Assembly (NCBI RefSeq): GCF_029946515.1
Contig: NZ_JARZHH010000049.1
Coordinates: 25,831-89,830, forward strand
Direction: 5' to 3'
Origin: Polyangium sp. 6x1
GTDB lineage: Bacteria > Myxococcota_A > Polyangia > Polyangiales > Polyangiaceae
Length of the DNA: 64,000 nt
Below are positions 7,898 to 16,877 of this stretch, one piece after another. The position numbers and the translations under genes were made by a program. A model generated the notes under the pieces. That model was given only the letters and a program-made list of their open reading frames with translations. It was not told the origin of the DNA and did no database searches. Numbering within the stretch: position 1 is the first letter of the stretch; every line of letters begins with the position of its first letter.

Positions 7898-8899
7898 ATG
7901 GAAGCGAGCTCGTTCTACGCAGGCAAGCGCGTGGTCGTGACCGGCGCGGGAGGCTTCATCGGCAGCCACCTCGTCGAGGCCCTCGTGCGCGAGGGCGCGA
8001 ACGTGCGCGCGCTCGTCCGCTACACGTCGAGCTCGCAGCGCGGCCACCTCGATCGCGTCCCCGCGACCGCGCTCGCGAACGTGGAGGTCGTCCTCGGCAA
8101 CGTCGAGGACGCCGCCTGCGTGCGCAAGCTCGTGCGAGGCGCGGACGTGGTCTTCCACCTCGCCGCGCTGATCGGGATCCCCTACTCGTACGTGGCCCCG
8201 CATCAGTACGTCGCGACGAACGTGTCGGGCACGCTGAACGTGCTCGAAGCGGTCCGCGAGCACGGCGCCCGCATGGTGCACACGTCGACGAGCGAGACGT
8301 ACGGATCGGCGCGGTATGCGCCGATCGACGAGGCGCATCCGCTCACGGGGCAGTCGCCGTACTCGGCCACGAAGATCGCCGCGGACAAGCTCGCCGAGAG
8401 TTATTTCCTCTCGTTCGGCACGCCCGTCGCCACGATCCGCCCCTTCAACACGTACGGCCCGCGCCAGTCGTCGCGCGCGTTCATCCCGAGCGTGATGAAG
8501 CAGCTCGCGGCCGGCCGCGACGTCGTGCGCGTGGGCAGCACGCGGCCGAAGCGCGACCTCAACTTCGTCGAGGACACCGTGGCGGGCTTCCTCGCGGTCG
8601 GCGCGAGTGATCGGGCCCTCGGGCAGGTGATCAACGTGGGCAGCGGCCGCACGATCTCCATGGGCGAGCTCGCCGAGCTCATCTTCACGATCTCGGGCAA
8701 ACCGGCGCGCCTCGAGACGGACGAGACGCGCGTGCGGCCCGACGCGAGCGAGGTCGAGCTCCTGCTCGCCGATGGCCGCAAGGCCAAGGAGCTGGTCGGA
8801 TACGAGCCGCGCGTGACCCTCGAAGAAGGGCTCCAGAAGACCTGGGCGTACGTCCTCGAGCGCATCGCCGACTATCGTCCGGACGAGTACGCGATCTGA
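7898..8899 (+). CDS. LegB-like NAD-dependent nucleotide-sugar 4,6-dehydratase (extended SDR)
   Basis: Extended short-chain dehydrogenase that oxidises C4 and dehydrates a nucleotide-activated hexose to a 4-keto-6-deoxy sugar. 333 aa. Rossmann motif VVVTGAGGFIGSHLVEAL (residues 12-29), VVFHLAALIGIPYSYVAP near 85-102, Ser/Thr site MVHTSTSETYGSARY near 124, active-site YSATKIAADKLAESY (YxxxK) near 149, and RPFNTYGPRQSSRAFIP. The combination GIPYSY plus TSTSETYG and SPYSATKIAAD is that of LegB/related GDP- or UDP-GlcNAc dehydratases. A DegT aminotransferase gene starts 12 bp downstream, so the pair probably makes a 4-amino-4,6-dideoxy sugar. Exact sugar unknown. Confidence 0.85.
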   Translation: MEASSFYAGKRVVVTGAGGFIGSHLVEALVREGANVRALVRYTSSSQRGHLDRVPATALANVEVVLGNVEDAACVRKLVRGADVVFHLAALIGIPYSYVAPHQYVATNVSGTLNVLEAVREHGARMVHTSTSETYGSARYAPIDEAHPLTGQSPYSATKIAADKLAESYFLSFGTPVATIRPFNTYGPRQSSRAFIPSVMKQLAAGRDVVRVGSTRPKRDLNFVEDTVAGFLAVGASDRALGQVINVGSGRTISMGELAELIFTISGKPARLETDETRVRPDASEVELLLADGRKAKELVGYEPRVTLEEGLQKTWAYVLERIADYRPDEYAI

Positions 8900-8911
8900 T
8901 CGGATCCGAGC

Positions 8912-10072
8912 ATGTGGAAGATTCCTCTCTGCGACCTTCATTTCGGCCCTGAAGAGGCCCAAGCCGCCGCCGACGTCGTGGCCTCCGGCTGGCTCACGAT
9001 GGGCGAGCGCACGCAGGCCTTCGAGCGCGCGCTCGGCGAGGCGTTCGGCACGACCGGTGTGCTCGCCATGACGAACTGCACGGCGGCGCTGCACCTCGCC
9101 TACCTCGCCGTGGGCGTGGGCCCCGGCGACGAGGTGATCTGCCCGAGCCTCACGTTCGTGGCGACGGCGAACGCCGCGCTCACGACGGGCGCGGACGTCG
9201 TGCTCGCCGACATCACGGGGCCGGACGATCTCACGATCGATCCCGCGGACGTCGAGCGCAAGATCACGAAGCGGACGAAGGCGATCACGGTCGTGCATTA
9301 CGCCGGCTACCCGTGCGACATGGACGCGATCCTCGCGATCGCCGAGCGCCACGGCGTCGCCGTGATCGAGGACGCGGCGCACGCGCCGCTCGCGACCTGG
9401 AAGGGCCGCGCGCTCGGCACGATCGGCGACATCGGCTGCTACAGCTTCTTCTCGAACAAGAACCTCTCGACGGGCGAGGGCGGCGCGATCGCCGCGCGCA
9501 CGGACGAGCTGCGTCAGCGCTGCAAGCTCCTGCGATCGCACGGGATGACCACGCTCACGCTCGATCGGCACAAGGGGCACGCGTTTTCCTACGACGTGGT
9601 CCTCGCGGGGCAGAACTACCGCATCGACGAGATCCGCAGCGCGATCGGCCTCGTGCAGCTCGGGCGCCTCGCGGAGGGCAACCGCATGCGCCGCGCCGTC
9701 GTGACGCGGTACCGCGAGCGCCTCGCCACGATCGGCCGCGTCCACGTCCCGTTCCGCGATTTCGAGGCGCGCGGGGTGGGGGAGAGCTCCTACCACATCA
9801 TGCCCGTGCTCCTGCCCGAAGGCGCGCCGCGCGAGCCCGTGATGGCCGCGATGAAGGCGCGCGGGATCCAGACGAGCGTGCATTACACGCCGATCCACGC
9901 GTTCTCGTTCCATGGATCGACCGATCGCGTGCGTCGGGAGGGCCTCGCCCGCACGGACGCATTCGCGCCGCGCGAGCTCACGCTCCCGCTCTACCCGCGC
10001 ATGACCGACGCGCAGGTCGACGAGGTGTGCGCGGCGCTCGACGCGTCGCTGCGCGACGTCTTTCCGGGATGA
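8912..10072 (+). CDS. DegT/DnrJ/EryC1/StrS-family PLP-dependent sugar aminotransferase
   Basis: Transfers an amino group, usually from glutamate, to a keto nucleotide sugar. 386 aa. Seen: ASGWLTMGERTQAFE near residue 26, TNCTAALHLAYLAVGVGPGD, PSLTFVATANAAL, the cofactor Asp in VIEDAAHAPLATW, and the PLP-binding Lys in CYSFFSNKNLSTGEGG near residue 187, then QNYRIDEIRSAIGLVQL and SSYHIMPVLLPEG. All family landmarks are intact. It follows the LegB-like dehydratase by 12 bp and would aminate the product of that enzyme (C4 if the dehydratase makes a 4-keto sugar). No glycosyltransferase lies nearby, so the final glycan is not indicated. Confidence 0.9.
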   Translation: MWKIPLCDLHFGPEEAQAAADVVASGWLTMGERTQAFERALGEAFGTTGVLAMTNCTAALHLAYLAVGVGPGDEVICPSLTFVATANAALTTGADVVLADITGPDDLTIDPADVERKITKRTKAITVVHYAGYPCDMDAILAIAERHGVAVIEDAAHAPLATWKGRALGTIGDIGCYSFFSNKNLSTGEGGAIAARTDELRQRCKLLRSHGMTTLTLDRHKGHAFSYDVVLAGQNYRIDEIRSAIGLVQLGRLAEGNRMRRAVVTRYRERLATIGRVHVPFRDFEARGVGESSYHIMPVLLPEGAPREPVMAAMKARGIQTSVHYTPIHAFSFHGSTDRVRREGLARTDAFAPRELTLPLYPRMTDAQVDEVCAALDASLRDVFPG

Positions 10073-10085
10073 ACCGCCTCGCGCG

Positions 10086-11489
10086 TCAGAACACGCCGAA
10101 CGACTGATCTTCCTCGAAGCGGACCACGTAATGCGGCAGCCCCTTGGCGAGGCGGCCGAGCGTGGCCGTGAGCTGCCGCTCGCCGAGCGCCGTCATGCGC
10201 TCGTAGAGGCGCGCGCGATCCGCGCGGACGAGGCCCGTCGACTTCTGCATGGTCATGAAGGCGGCGATCTGGCGGCGCAGGAACGCGGTCACGTCGGGGT
10301 GCGCGACGAACATCTGCGTCGCGCCGCAAGCGGGGGACACGAGCGGTACGAGCGTGAAGGGATAGACCTCCTCCGCGAGGCGCACGCTCACCACCGCGCC
10401 CTCCTGGTGGCCGCCGCCGAGCACCACGAACTCGGCCTCGGTCGAGCCGCTCCAGCGCATCGTGTAATAGGCCCGGAGAAACGCGCGCACGAGATCCTGC
10501 CGCACGCCGTACGCCTCGCCGTTCTGGAACATCAGCCGGATGTGACCGCAGCCGATGTGATCGGGCACGATCAGGTGCTCCAGGATGAGCGCCTGCAAGT
10601 GCGCGGGCGGCCGGGCCATGTACTTGCGCCAGCCCGGGCCTTGCGTCTCGCGCGGCGGCAGCTCGTCCGCGAGGCGCGGATCGGCGCGCATGGCCAGGAT
10701 CATCTTGTTCAGCGCGTGCGTGTCCGTGTGCAGGTAGAGGTGCCCGAACGTGTCGAGGTACCGCTCCAGGATCGCGCCCAGCGTGGCCTCGCCGATCGGC
10801 CGCCCCGTGACGAGCTCGGTCGCGGCGAGCGCGAGCAAGAGCTCTCCTGCGTCGCCGCCCGGCGTGCCCACGACGCCGTGATCGTCGCGGCCGTCGACGC
10901 ACGAGATCTTCCCGTGCGTGAGGAACGCGCTCATCTTCACCCAGCGCACCGAGCGTGGATCCCCGACGTGGCCCTGGATCTCGGAGAGCGCGAGCTTTCG
11001 CGTCCCGCCATCGGCCGGGGGCACGTAGACACCGGGGCTCCAGGCGAGCGTCTCGATCGTACGCTTTCGAAAGGACGGGTCGCGCGTTACCGCGTAGCCC
11101 GCGTTCCTCCACGCGAGCATCCCGCCTTCCATCGAGGCGACGAACGTCATCCCGCGCGCTTCGAGCAGCTTCGCCGCCGTCGCCGAGCGGTCGCCGGATC
11201 GCGAGATCAGCACGACGAGCGCGTTCGGCGGCAGGACGTCCGCGACGCGCTCGATGTCCTTCGTCGCCACCCAGCGGACCCCCGGGACGTGCCCGAGCGG
11301 GCCTTCGAGCTCGGCTTCGTCGCGCACGTCGACGAGCTCGACGAGGCGGCCTTGCGACACGACGAACGAGGGCGGCAGCGTCGGCACGCCGCTCTCCGTT
11401 CGCCGGATCTCCGTCACCCAGTTCGTCCGGAGGAGCCGCACCGGCGGGGGCTCTGCTTGCGGCTGCGCGGGCGCTTCGGGCGTGCTCAT
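10086..11489 (-). CDS. Rhodanese domain fused to a CDCA-like (zeta-class) carbonic-anhydrase-like domain
   Basis: 467 aa. Residues about 25-135 form a rhodanese-like domain: GRLVELVDVRDEAELEGPLG, VVLISRSGDRSATAAKLL, ASMEGGMLAWRNAGYAV. The usual catalytic Cys loop position reads SRSGDRS, so the Cys is replaced by Arg/Ser and it is likely inactive. The C-terminal part carries ISCVDGRDDHGVVGTPGGDA, LHTDTHALNKM, VPDHIGCGHIRLMFQNG and VVLGGGHQEGAVVSVRL. From memory, diatom cadmium carbonic anhydrase has the same order: CVDGR...PGG, H-x-D-H, GCG, and a late GSHAE-VV-INL, with Cys/His/Cys as metal ligands. Conserved Cys and His here fit, but the HTDTH-to-GCG spacing is much longer than in CDCA. The bestrophin gene lies 50 bp upstream on the same strand. 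Start ATG 11489; the longer open frame beyond it overlaps that gene. Confidence 0.6.
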   Translation of the reverse strand: MSTPEAPAQPQAEPPPVRLLRTNWVTEIRRTESGVPTLPPSFVVSQGRLVELVDVRDEAELEGPLGHVPGVRWVATKDIERVADVLPPNALVVLISRSGDRSATAAKLLEARGMTFVASMEGGMLAWRNAGYAVTRDPSFRKRTIETLAWSPGVYVPPADGGTRKLALSEIQGHVGDPRSVRWVKMSAFLTHGKISCVDGRDDHGVVGTPGGDAGELLLALAATELVTGRPIGEATLGAILERYLDTFGHLYLHTDTHALNKMILAMRADPRLADELPPRETQGPGWRKYMARPPAHLQALILEHLIVPDHIGCGHIRLMFQNGEAYGVRQDLVRAFLRAYYTMRWSGSTEAEFVVLGGGHQEGAVVSVRLAEEVYPFTLVPLVSPACGATQMFVAHPDVTAFLRRQIAAFMTMQKSTGLVRADRARLYERMTALGERQLTATLGRLAKGLPHYVVRFEEDQSFGVF

Positions 11490-11539
11490 GGGCGATCCAT
11501 CGATCCTTCCTGGGCTGCCGTGCTTCGGGGCGTCGCCCT

Positions 11540-12487
11540 TCAAAGCAGAATGCTGATCTTGCCGTTCGTGGTCGGGGTGATGGCGGGCGGCAGATCCGAC
11601 TCGCCGAGCGCCTGACGCAGGTTGATCTCGATGTTGCGGGTGATGCTCATGAGCGGCAGCGCGTTCGGGCCCGTGGTGAACGGGTCTTCGAGGAACCTGC
11701 CGATCGTGTCGAGCACGAGGAACATGAGGGTCACGGCCATCACGACGACCGTCGTGAGCGCGCCGAGGTGCTCGACGAGGCCGAAGGGCAGGATGTAGCA
11801 ATAGGCCCGCACGCTCCGGTGCGCGAAGACGCGATATCCCGCGGGGATCGGCGTGTTCTTGATGCGCTCGCAGCCGCCTTGCAGCGCGACGAGATCGACG
11901 AGCGTGGCGTCGATGCGGCCGAGCCGCTCCTCGCTCAAGAGGCCGGCCCTGCGCGCGAAGGCGACGCGCTCGCCGTTCGTCTGCATGAGCGCGACGGGCA
12001 CGTTTTTCTGGTGCACGAGGGCCGAGAGCTCCTCCGCGGAGAGCAGCGGCGCGAGGCCCTCCAGCGCGTTTTGTTGCCGCAGCACGGCGCGCAGCGCGTG
12101 CACGTACGCGATTTGCCGGTAGAGGATCTCTCGCTTCAGCGCGGCGGCGAGCGCCGCGTCTCCGGGCGCTTCGCCCGACGTGGGCTCGGCGATCCCGGGC
12201 TCGAAGAGCGTCGTCGTTTGCCGGGCGAGGGCGCGCGAGGCGTTGACGAGGCCGCCCCAGAGTTTGCGCCCCTCCCACCAGCGATCGTAGGAAGCGTTGT
12301 TCCGGAAGCCGAGCAGGATGGCGAGCGCCACGCCGACGATGGAGAACGGCGTCGGCGAGAAAGGCACGCGTACACCGAGCATCCTGTCGGCGAGGTGCAG
12401 GCCGAGCGACACCGCGAACACGACCGCGAGGTGAGGCGCATGCATCCGGAGGATGGCCAGCCAGGGGAGCGTGTTGCTGATGACCAT
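11540..12487 (-). CDS. Bestrophin-family (UPF0187) membrane channel protein
   Basis: Anion channel family; in algae and other phototrophs bestrophins pass bicarbonate, and in bacteria the ion is often unknown. 315 aa. An N-terminal helix PWLAILRMHAPHLAVVFAVS leads into PTPFSIVGVALAILLGFRNN and ASYDRWWEGRKLWGGLVNAS (residues about 65-84), the family signature. Two more membrane segments follow: YCYILPFGLVEHLGALTTVV and AVTLMFLVLDTIGRFLEDPF, with the conserved FLEDPFTTGPNALPL at the end. ATG start at 12487. It is the first gene of a probable two-gene unit with the rhodanese/CA-like gene, which makes inorganic carbon a plausible but unproven substrate. Confidence 0.87.
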   Translation of the reverse strand: MVISNTLPWLAILRMHAPHLAVVFAVSLGLHLADRMLGVRVPFSPTPFSIVGVALAILLGFRNNASYDRWWEGRKLWGGLVNASRALARQTTTLFEPGIAEPTSGEAPGDAALAAALKREILYRQIAYVHALRAVLRQQNALEGLAPLLSAEELSALVHQKNVPVALMQTNGERVAFARRAGLLSEERLGRIDATLVDLVALQGGCERIKNTPIPAGYRVFAHRSVRAYCYILPFGLVEHLGALTTVVVMAVTLMFLVLDTIGRFLEDPFTTGPNALPLMSITRNIEINLRQALGESDLPPAITPTTNGKISILL

Positions 12488-12657
12488 GCGGATCGTTCGT
12501 TGGAGTCCGAAGGATCCTTGGTTTTCCTTCCCCTTGCAATCGGGGCGGCGGATGCGCGCACCTTTCGCTCTGCCCGGGGAGAAGCCTCGGCTTTCACGAG
12601 GCTACCCTTCGGGGCGAGTCGAGGATATAAGGGCCCCCTTCCCGAGGGACGATGCCG

Positions 12658-12828
12658 ATGAAGGATAAGAAATACCGCTGCCTCGTGTGCTCTCACATCT
12701 ACGATCCGGCGATCGGCGATCCGGACAGCGGCATCGCGCCGGGCACGAGGTTCGAGGACATCTCGACCGACTGGTATTGCCCCGAATGTGGAGCCACGAA
12801 AGCTGATTTCGAGCCGATGGACGATTGA
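12658..12828 (+). CDS. Rubredoxin
   Basis: Small cytoplasmic electron carrier with one Fe(Cys)4 centre. 56 aa from ATG 12658 (58 aa from ATG 12652). Sequence landmarks: [14 protein letters not shown] (first CxxC pair) with [16 protein letters not shown] and then [17 protein letters not shown] (second CxxC pair). This is the full rubredoxin pattern including the Gly-rich turn and Trp before the second pair. GAGGG at 12644-12648 is 9 bp before the second ATG, favouring that start. The gene is too short to appear in most ORF lists. It is divergent from bestrophin with a 170-bp spacer. A structured non-coding stretch follows. Confidence 0.95.
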   Translation: MKDKKYRCLVCSHIYDPAIGDPDSGIAPGTRFEDISTDWYCPECGATKADFEPMDD

Positions 12829-13270
12829 ACCGTCATAACGTCGTCGGCCGGTCCGTGGCAGCGTGGGCGTGCGAGTGTACGCCGTCGCGCACGGCAAGAT
12901 CCCGGCGAGGCGGCGGCGCGGCGGACCTTGACGGGCCTTTTCGACGTCGGCTAGGATCGGCTCGTTTCTTACCATCCAAAGGTTAGAGGATACACCACCG
13001 ACGCCCATCGTCGGTGCTGCCGACGATGGCCGGTTGAAGCCGGCCGTTCGTCGAGCGGACGGGCAGCCCAGAGAGTCGGCTGTTCCACGGAAGGGAACGA
13101 GCGCATTCGAATGGACGTATGGATCCGGCCTCGCTGCGCGCGTTCCGCGTGGCCCTCGCTCCGCGAGGGCGTTCGTCCGGGAAGACGCGGAGGAAGTCGG
13201 GGTTTGTCCCCGTACCGAAGCTTGCTGATCGTGGTACCCTCGTGACCGAATGCCGGAAAGGGAGGTTTGC
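12829..13270. other. Gene-free spacer with three hairpins
   Basis: 442 bp between rubredoxin and the next gene. No credible ORF or tRNA. It contains three perfect stems: CCATCGTCGG/CCGACGATGG at 13005-13014 and 13020-13029 (10 bp, 5-nt loop), directly abutted by GCCGG/CCGGC at 13029-13033 and 13040-13044, and GCCCTCG/CGAGGGC at 13152-13158 and 13164-13170 (7 bp, 5-nt loop). No T-runs follow, so they are not classical terminators. The strand of any transcript is unknown. Confidence 0.5.
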
Positions 13271-15076
13271 GTGAAAAAGTCCAGCTGGGCTTCGAGCTTC
13301 TCGCTCGCGATCTCGGCGCTCCTCGCCGCGACGGCGTATGTCGCGTGCACCGATTCGTACCAGGACCCTGAGGCGTCGGGCACCGGCACGGGGCCTGGAG
13401 GGCCTGGCGGAGGAGGCATCGGCGGCTCCGGCGGCGTCATCATCGACACCGACAGCGGCGTCGGCTGCGATGACACGTGCTCGAACGACCTCACGGCGGT
13501 CGTCGATTGTTATGGTCAGGTCCTGAAGCAATGCACCCCGGACCAGGGCTGCGCGAATGCGAAATGCATCGACAACCCCTGCCAGGCCGCGGAGGAGTCG
13601 AAGAGCTCGTACGGCTGCGATTACTGGGCGCTGAAGACGGCGCTCCGGCCGCAGGCGGACGGCGCGTGTTTCGCCGCATTCGTGGCGAATACCTGGTCGA
13701 AGCCGGTGCACCTCGAGGTCTCGCGGAAGGGCTCGACGCTCGACCCCGCGACCTTCGCGTACATCCCGAGCATCGGCGCGAACGGTGCGATTCAGTACGA
13801 CCCCTACAACGCCGCGAACGGGATCGGCGTGGGGGAGGTGGCGATCCTGTTCCTGTCGCGCAAGTCGCAGGGCGCGAGCGTCGTCGATTGTCCGAAGCCC
13901 GCGGCGCTGAACCTCGAGACCGGCGTCGTCGACACGGGCAAGGGCGACGCCTTCCACATCACGACGGACTACCCGGTCGTGGCCTACCAGATCGTGCCGT
14001 ACGGCGGCGGTCAGGCCGCGGTCACCTCGGCCACGTTGCTGCTCCCCACGAGTGCTTGGGACACCAACTATCTCGCGATCAACGCGTACAAGTCGAGCGA
14101 GGTCTTCGCCGACGCCTGGCCCTCGCTGGCGATCCTCGCGCACGAGGACAACACGAAGGTCACGCTCCTGCCGAACGTGGCGGTCGTCGGCGGCGGCGGA
14201 ATCCCCGCGTCCGAGGTGAACAAGCCCGTCGAGTACCTGCTGAACGCGGGCCAGTTCCTGCAGATCACGCAGCCCGAGGAGCTCACGGGCAGCCCCATCG
14301 GCTCGGACAAGCCGATCGGCGTGTTCGGCGCGTCGAAATGCATGAACGTGCCGTCGATGCAGGACGATTGTGATTCGGGCCAGCAGCAGCTCGCGCCGGT
14401 GCGCGCGCTCGGCAACGAATACGTGGCCGTGCGGTACAAGAGCCGGTCGAGCGGGTCGGAGGAGTCGACGCGCTGGCGGCTCGTCGGCGCGGTCGACGGA
14501 ACCGTGCTCACCTGGACGCCCACGAAGCCCGCGGGCGCGCCTGCGATGATCGGCCAGGGCCAGGTGCTCGAGTTCGAGGATCCGGGGCCGTTCGTCGTGC
14601 GCAGCCAGGACTCGGAGCACCCGTTCTACCTGGGCGCCTACATGACGGGCGGCGCGCCGTTCGCGGCCGTCGGCGATCCGGACTGGGTCAACGTGGTGCC
14701 GCCGCAGCAGTTCTTGAAGCGCTACGTGCTCTTCACGGACCCGACGTACCCGGAGACGAGCCTGGTCGTCGTGCGGGTCAAGTCGAAGACGACCGGCGAG
14801 TTTGCCCCCGTCACGCTCAAATGCAAGGGCGAGCTCGACGGCTGGCAGGCCGTCGGCAACTACGAGTACACCCGCGTCGACCTCGTGAAGGGCGACTTCC
14901 AGGGCGTCGACGGCTGCACGAACGGGCCGCAGGAAATGTCGAGCACGCAGCCGTTTGGCGCCACCGTGTGGGGCTGGGGCACGACGCAGCAGACACTCCG
15001 CGTTTCGTACGCCTATCCCGCCGGCGCCGGATTCCTGCCCATCAACGAGATCGTCGTTCCGCCGACGCCGAAGTGA
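13271..15076 (+). CDS. IgGFc-binding-type surface lipoprotein
   Basis: 601 aa. GTG 13271 is the start because GGAGG sits at 13261-13265 and because it gives a clean lipoprotein signal (MKKSSWASSF... with lipobox AYVAC) with Cys at about residue 26. A Gly-rich linker follows, then a Cys-rich element (DDTCSNDLTAVVDCYGQ, QCTPDQGCANAKC) and then YGCDYWALKTAL, ITTDYPVVAYQIVPYGG and LAILAHEDNTKVTLLPN. These last motifs are those of the IgGFc-binding N-terminal domain family, which is expanded in myxobacteria. The gene at 27150-29156 is a paralogue. Likely anchored in the outer membrane or surface; adhesion is possible but not shown. The OmpA-family gene is 88 bp downstream on the same strand. Confidence 0.78.
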   Translation: MKKSSWASSFSLAISALLAATAYVACTDSYQDPEASGTGTGPGGPGGGGIGGSGGVIIDTDSGVGCDDTCSNDLTAVVDCYGQVLKQCTPDQGCANAKCIDNPCQAAEESKSSYGCDYWALKTALRPQADGACFAAFVANTWSKPVHLEVSRKGSTLDPATFAYIPSIGANGAIQYDPYNAANGIGVGEVAILFLSRKSQGASVVDCPKPAALNLETGVVDTGKGDAFHITTDYPVVAYQIVPYGGGQAAVTSATLLLPTSAWDTNYLAINAYKSSEVFADAWPSLAILAHEDNTKVTLLPNVAVVGGGGIPASEVNKPVEYLLNAGQFLQITQPEELTGSPIGSDKPIGVFGASKCMNVPSMQDDCDSGQQQLAPVRALGNEYVAVRYKSRSSGSEESTRWRLVGAVDGTVLTWTPTKPAGAPAMIGQGQVLEFEDPGPFVVRSQDSEHPFYLGAYMTGGAPFAAVGDPDWVNVVPPQQFLKRYVLFTDPTYPETSLVVVRVKSKTTGEFAPVTLKCKGELDGWQAVGNYEYTRVDLVKGDFQGVDGCTNGPQEMSSTQPFGATVWGWGTTQQTLRVSYAYPAGAGFLPINEIVVPPTPK

Positions 15077-15164
15077 CCGTCCACGACGCCTGGGCGGACG
15101 TTGCGCGAGGGGGGCGCGCAACGTCCACCCGGTCTGGCCGGGACAATGATACAGAGGACATCGC

Positions 15165-16877
15165 GTGATGGTTCGACGACATACGGGACCCGCATGGGCA
15201 ATGCGGGCGAAAAAGACCCTCCTGCCCGGCGCCACCCTCCTTGCGACCTTGCTCGTGCCGTTCGCGGCGAACGCGCAGGACAAGACGTTTTACCTCGACC
15301 GGTTGCAGATCGGCGGCGCGCCTGCGGACGGCCTCTCGGTCTGGCGCCCCGAGATCGGGGAGACGCGCCTTTACGGCCAGTTCGGGCTCGGCTTCTCGCT
15401 GAACCCGCTGCGCGTCGACAACCACGTCGACAACATCGACAAGGCCCAGACGCTGAAAGGTCCGCCCGTCGCGAACCAGCTCGCGGCGTACATCACGGCC
15501 GGCGCCGAGATCCTCGAGCGCGGCGCCGTGCAGGTGACGCTCCCGCTCGCGCTCTACCAGAGCGGCAACCCCACGGGGAACGCGGCCGCCGGGCTCACCC
15601 AGAACGTCAACATGCAGGCCTTCGCGCCGATGGATCTCCGGCTCGACGGCCGCTTCATCGTGTTCCGCACGGAGGACAAATCCTTCAAGCTCGGCCTGCG
15701 CGCGTCGGCGTTCTTGCCGACCGGCGACGAGTTCTCCTTCGGCGGTGACAAGGAAACGTGGGGCAGCTTCGGCCTCGCCACCGAGTACGACGCGAAGAAA
15801 TTCTTCATCACGCTGAACGCGGGTTTCGCCATCCGGCCCACCGCGAAGCTGCACGAGCTCACGGTCGGTCGCGAGCTCACCTACGGGGCCGGCGGCTACG
15901 TGCCGCTCATGCAGGATCGCCTGCGCATCGGGGCCGAGATCTTCGGCTCGTTCGGCATGCTCCCCGAGACGCTCGGCGAGCTCGACGCCGCGCCACTCGA
16001 GTGGTCCGTCTCGGGCCGCATGGCGCTCGACGCGAAGAAGGTTTCATGGGCGGGCCTTTCGGTGGGCTCGCGTCTGTCGGGCGGCTACGCGCCCGACCTG
16101 CGGATCGTCGCCGTCGTCGGCGGCGCCTTCCAGCTCAAGGACACCGAGGTCGGCGCTGGCTCCGCGCGTTACCAGTTCCGCGACGACGTCGACACGGACA
16201 AGGACGGCTTCCCGGACCTCGTCGACATGTGCCCCGTCGACAAGGAAGACAAGGCGCCGCCGAACCCCGACGACGGCTGCCCGACGATGTCCGATCGCGA
16301 CCGTGACGGCATCCCCGACAACGTCGACAAGTGCCCGGACAACCCCGAGGACAAGGACGGCATCGACGATCGCGACGGCTGCCCGGAGGACGACGCCGAT
16401 CAGGACACGGTGCCCGACGCCGAGGACAAGTGCCCGAAGGAGCCGGGCATGCGCGGCGACGATCCCGAGAAGGAAGGGTGCCCGCAGTTCGTCCGTCGCA
16501 TCAGCGGATCGAGCGAGATTCAGATCACGAAGCAGGTCGAGTTCGAGTTCGACAGCAACGTGATCTTGCCGAAGAGCTACCCAATCCTCGACGAGGTCGT
16601 GCGCCTGCTCAGGGCGAACCCCGAGATCAAGCTCGTCAGCGTCGAAGGGCACACCGACGACGTCGGCAAGCCCGAGTACAACGACAAGCTCTCGGCGGCC
16701 CGCGCGGCGGCCGTGCGCGACTACCTGATCAACAAGGGCGGCATCGCGGCGAACCGGCTCTCCTCGAAGGGCTTTGGCGCGCGCAAGCCGCTCGCGTCCA
16801 ACACGACGAAGGAAGGGCAGGCGCGCAACCGTCGCGTCGAGTTCCACATCGTCACGCAGGCGATCGAGGGGCGGTGA
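15165..16877 (+). CDS. OmpA-family outer membrane protein with thrombospondin type 3 repeats
   Basis: 570 aa. Signal peptide ends at ANAQ about residue 38 (MRAKKTLLPGATLL...). The N-terminal half (to about 340) is beta-rich and probably an outer-membrane barrel. Acidic calcium-binding type 3 repeats follow (DTDKDGFPDLVDMCP, DRDRDGIPDNVDKCPD, DQDTVPDAEDKCP, each D-x-D-x-D-G type). The C-terminal OmpA domain, VEGHTDDVGKPEYNDKLSAA to GFGARKPLASNTT and ARNRRVEFHI, binds peptidoglycan. AGAGG at 15153-15157 supports starts at GTG 15165 or ATG 15168. The stop overlaps the next start by 4 bp (GTGA), so translation is coupled with the metalloprotease-like gene. Confidence 0.9.
   Translation: MMVRRHTGPAWAMRAKKTLLPGATLLATLLVPFAANAQDKTFYLDRLQIGGAPADGLSVWRPEIGETRLYGQFGLGFSLNPLRVDNHVDNIDKAQTLKGPPVANQLAAYITAGAEILERGAVQVTLPLALYQSGNPTGNAAAGLTQNVNMQAFAPMDLRLDGRFIVFRTEDKSFKLGLRASAFLPTGDEFSFGGDKETWGSFGLATEYDAKKFFITLNAGFAIRPTAKLHELTVGRELTYGAGGYVPLMQDRLRIGAEIFGSFGMLPETLGELDAAPLEWSVSGRMALDAKKVSWAGLSVGSRLSGGYAPDLRIVAVVGGAFQLKDTEVGAGSARYQFRDDVDTDKDGFPDLVDMCPVDKEDKAPPNPDDGCPTMSDRDRDGIPDNVDKCPDNPEDKDGIDDRDGCPEDDADQDTVPDAEDKCPKEPGMRGDDPEKEGCPQFVRRISGSSEIQITKQVEFEFDSNVILPKSYPILDEVVRLLRANPEIKLVSVEGHTDDVGKPEYNDKLSAARAAAVRDYLINKGGIAANRLSSKGFGARKPLASNTTKEGQARNRRVEFHIVTQAIEGR

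Noticed and set aside
7790..9913. 707-aa frame on the minus strand
   Set aside because: Antisense to the LegB-like and DegT genes, with Arg/Ala/His-rich low-complexity translation.
13079..13102. TGTTCCACG resembling half of a parS site
   Set aside because: The known 16-bp parS is a palindrome TGTTCCACGTGGAACA; the right half here does not match.
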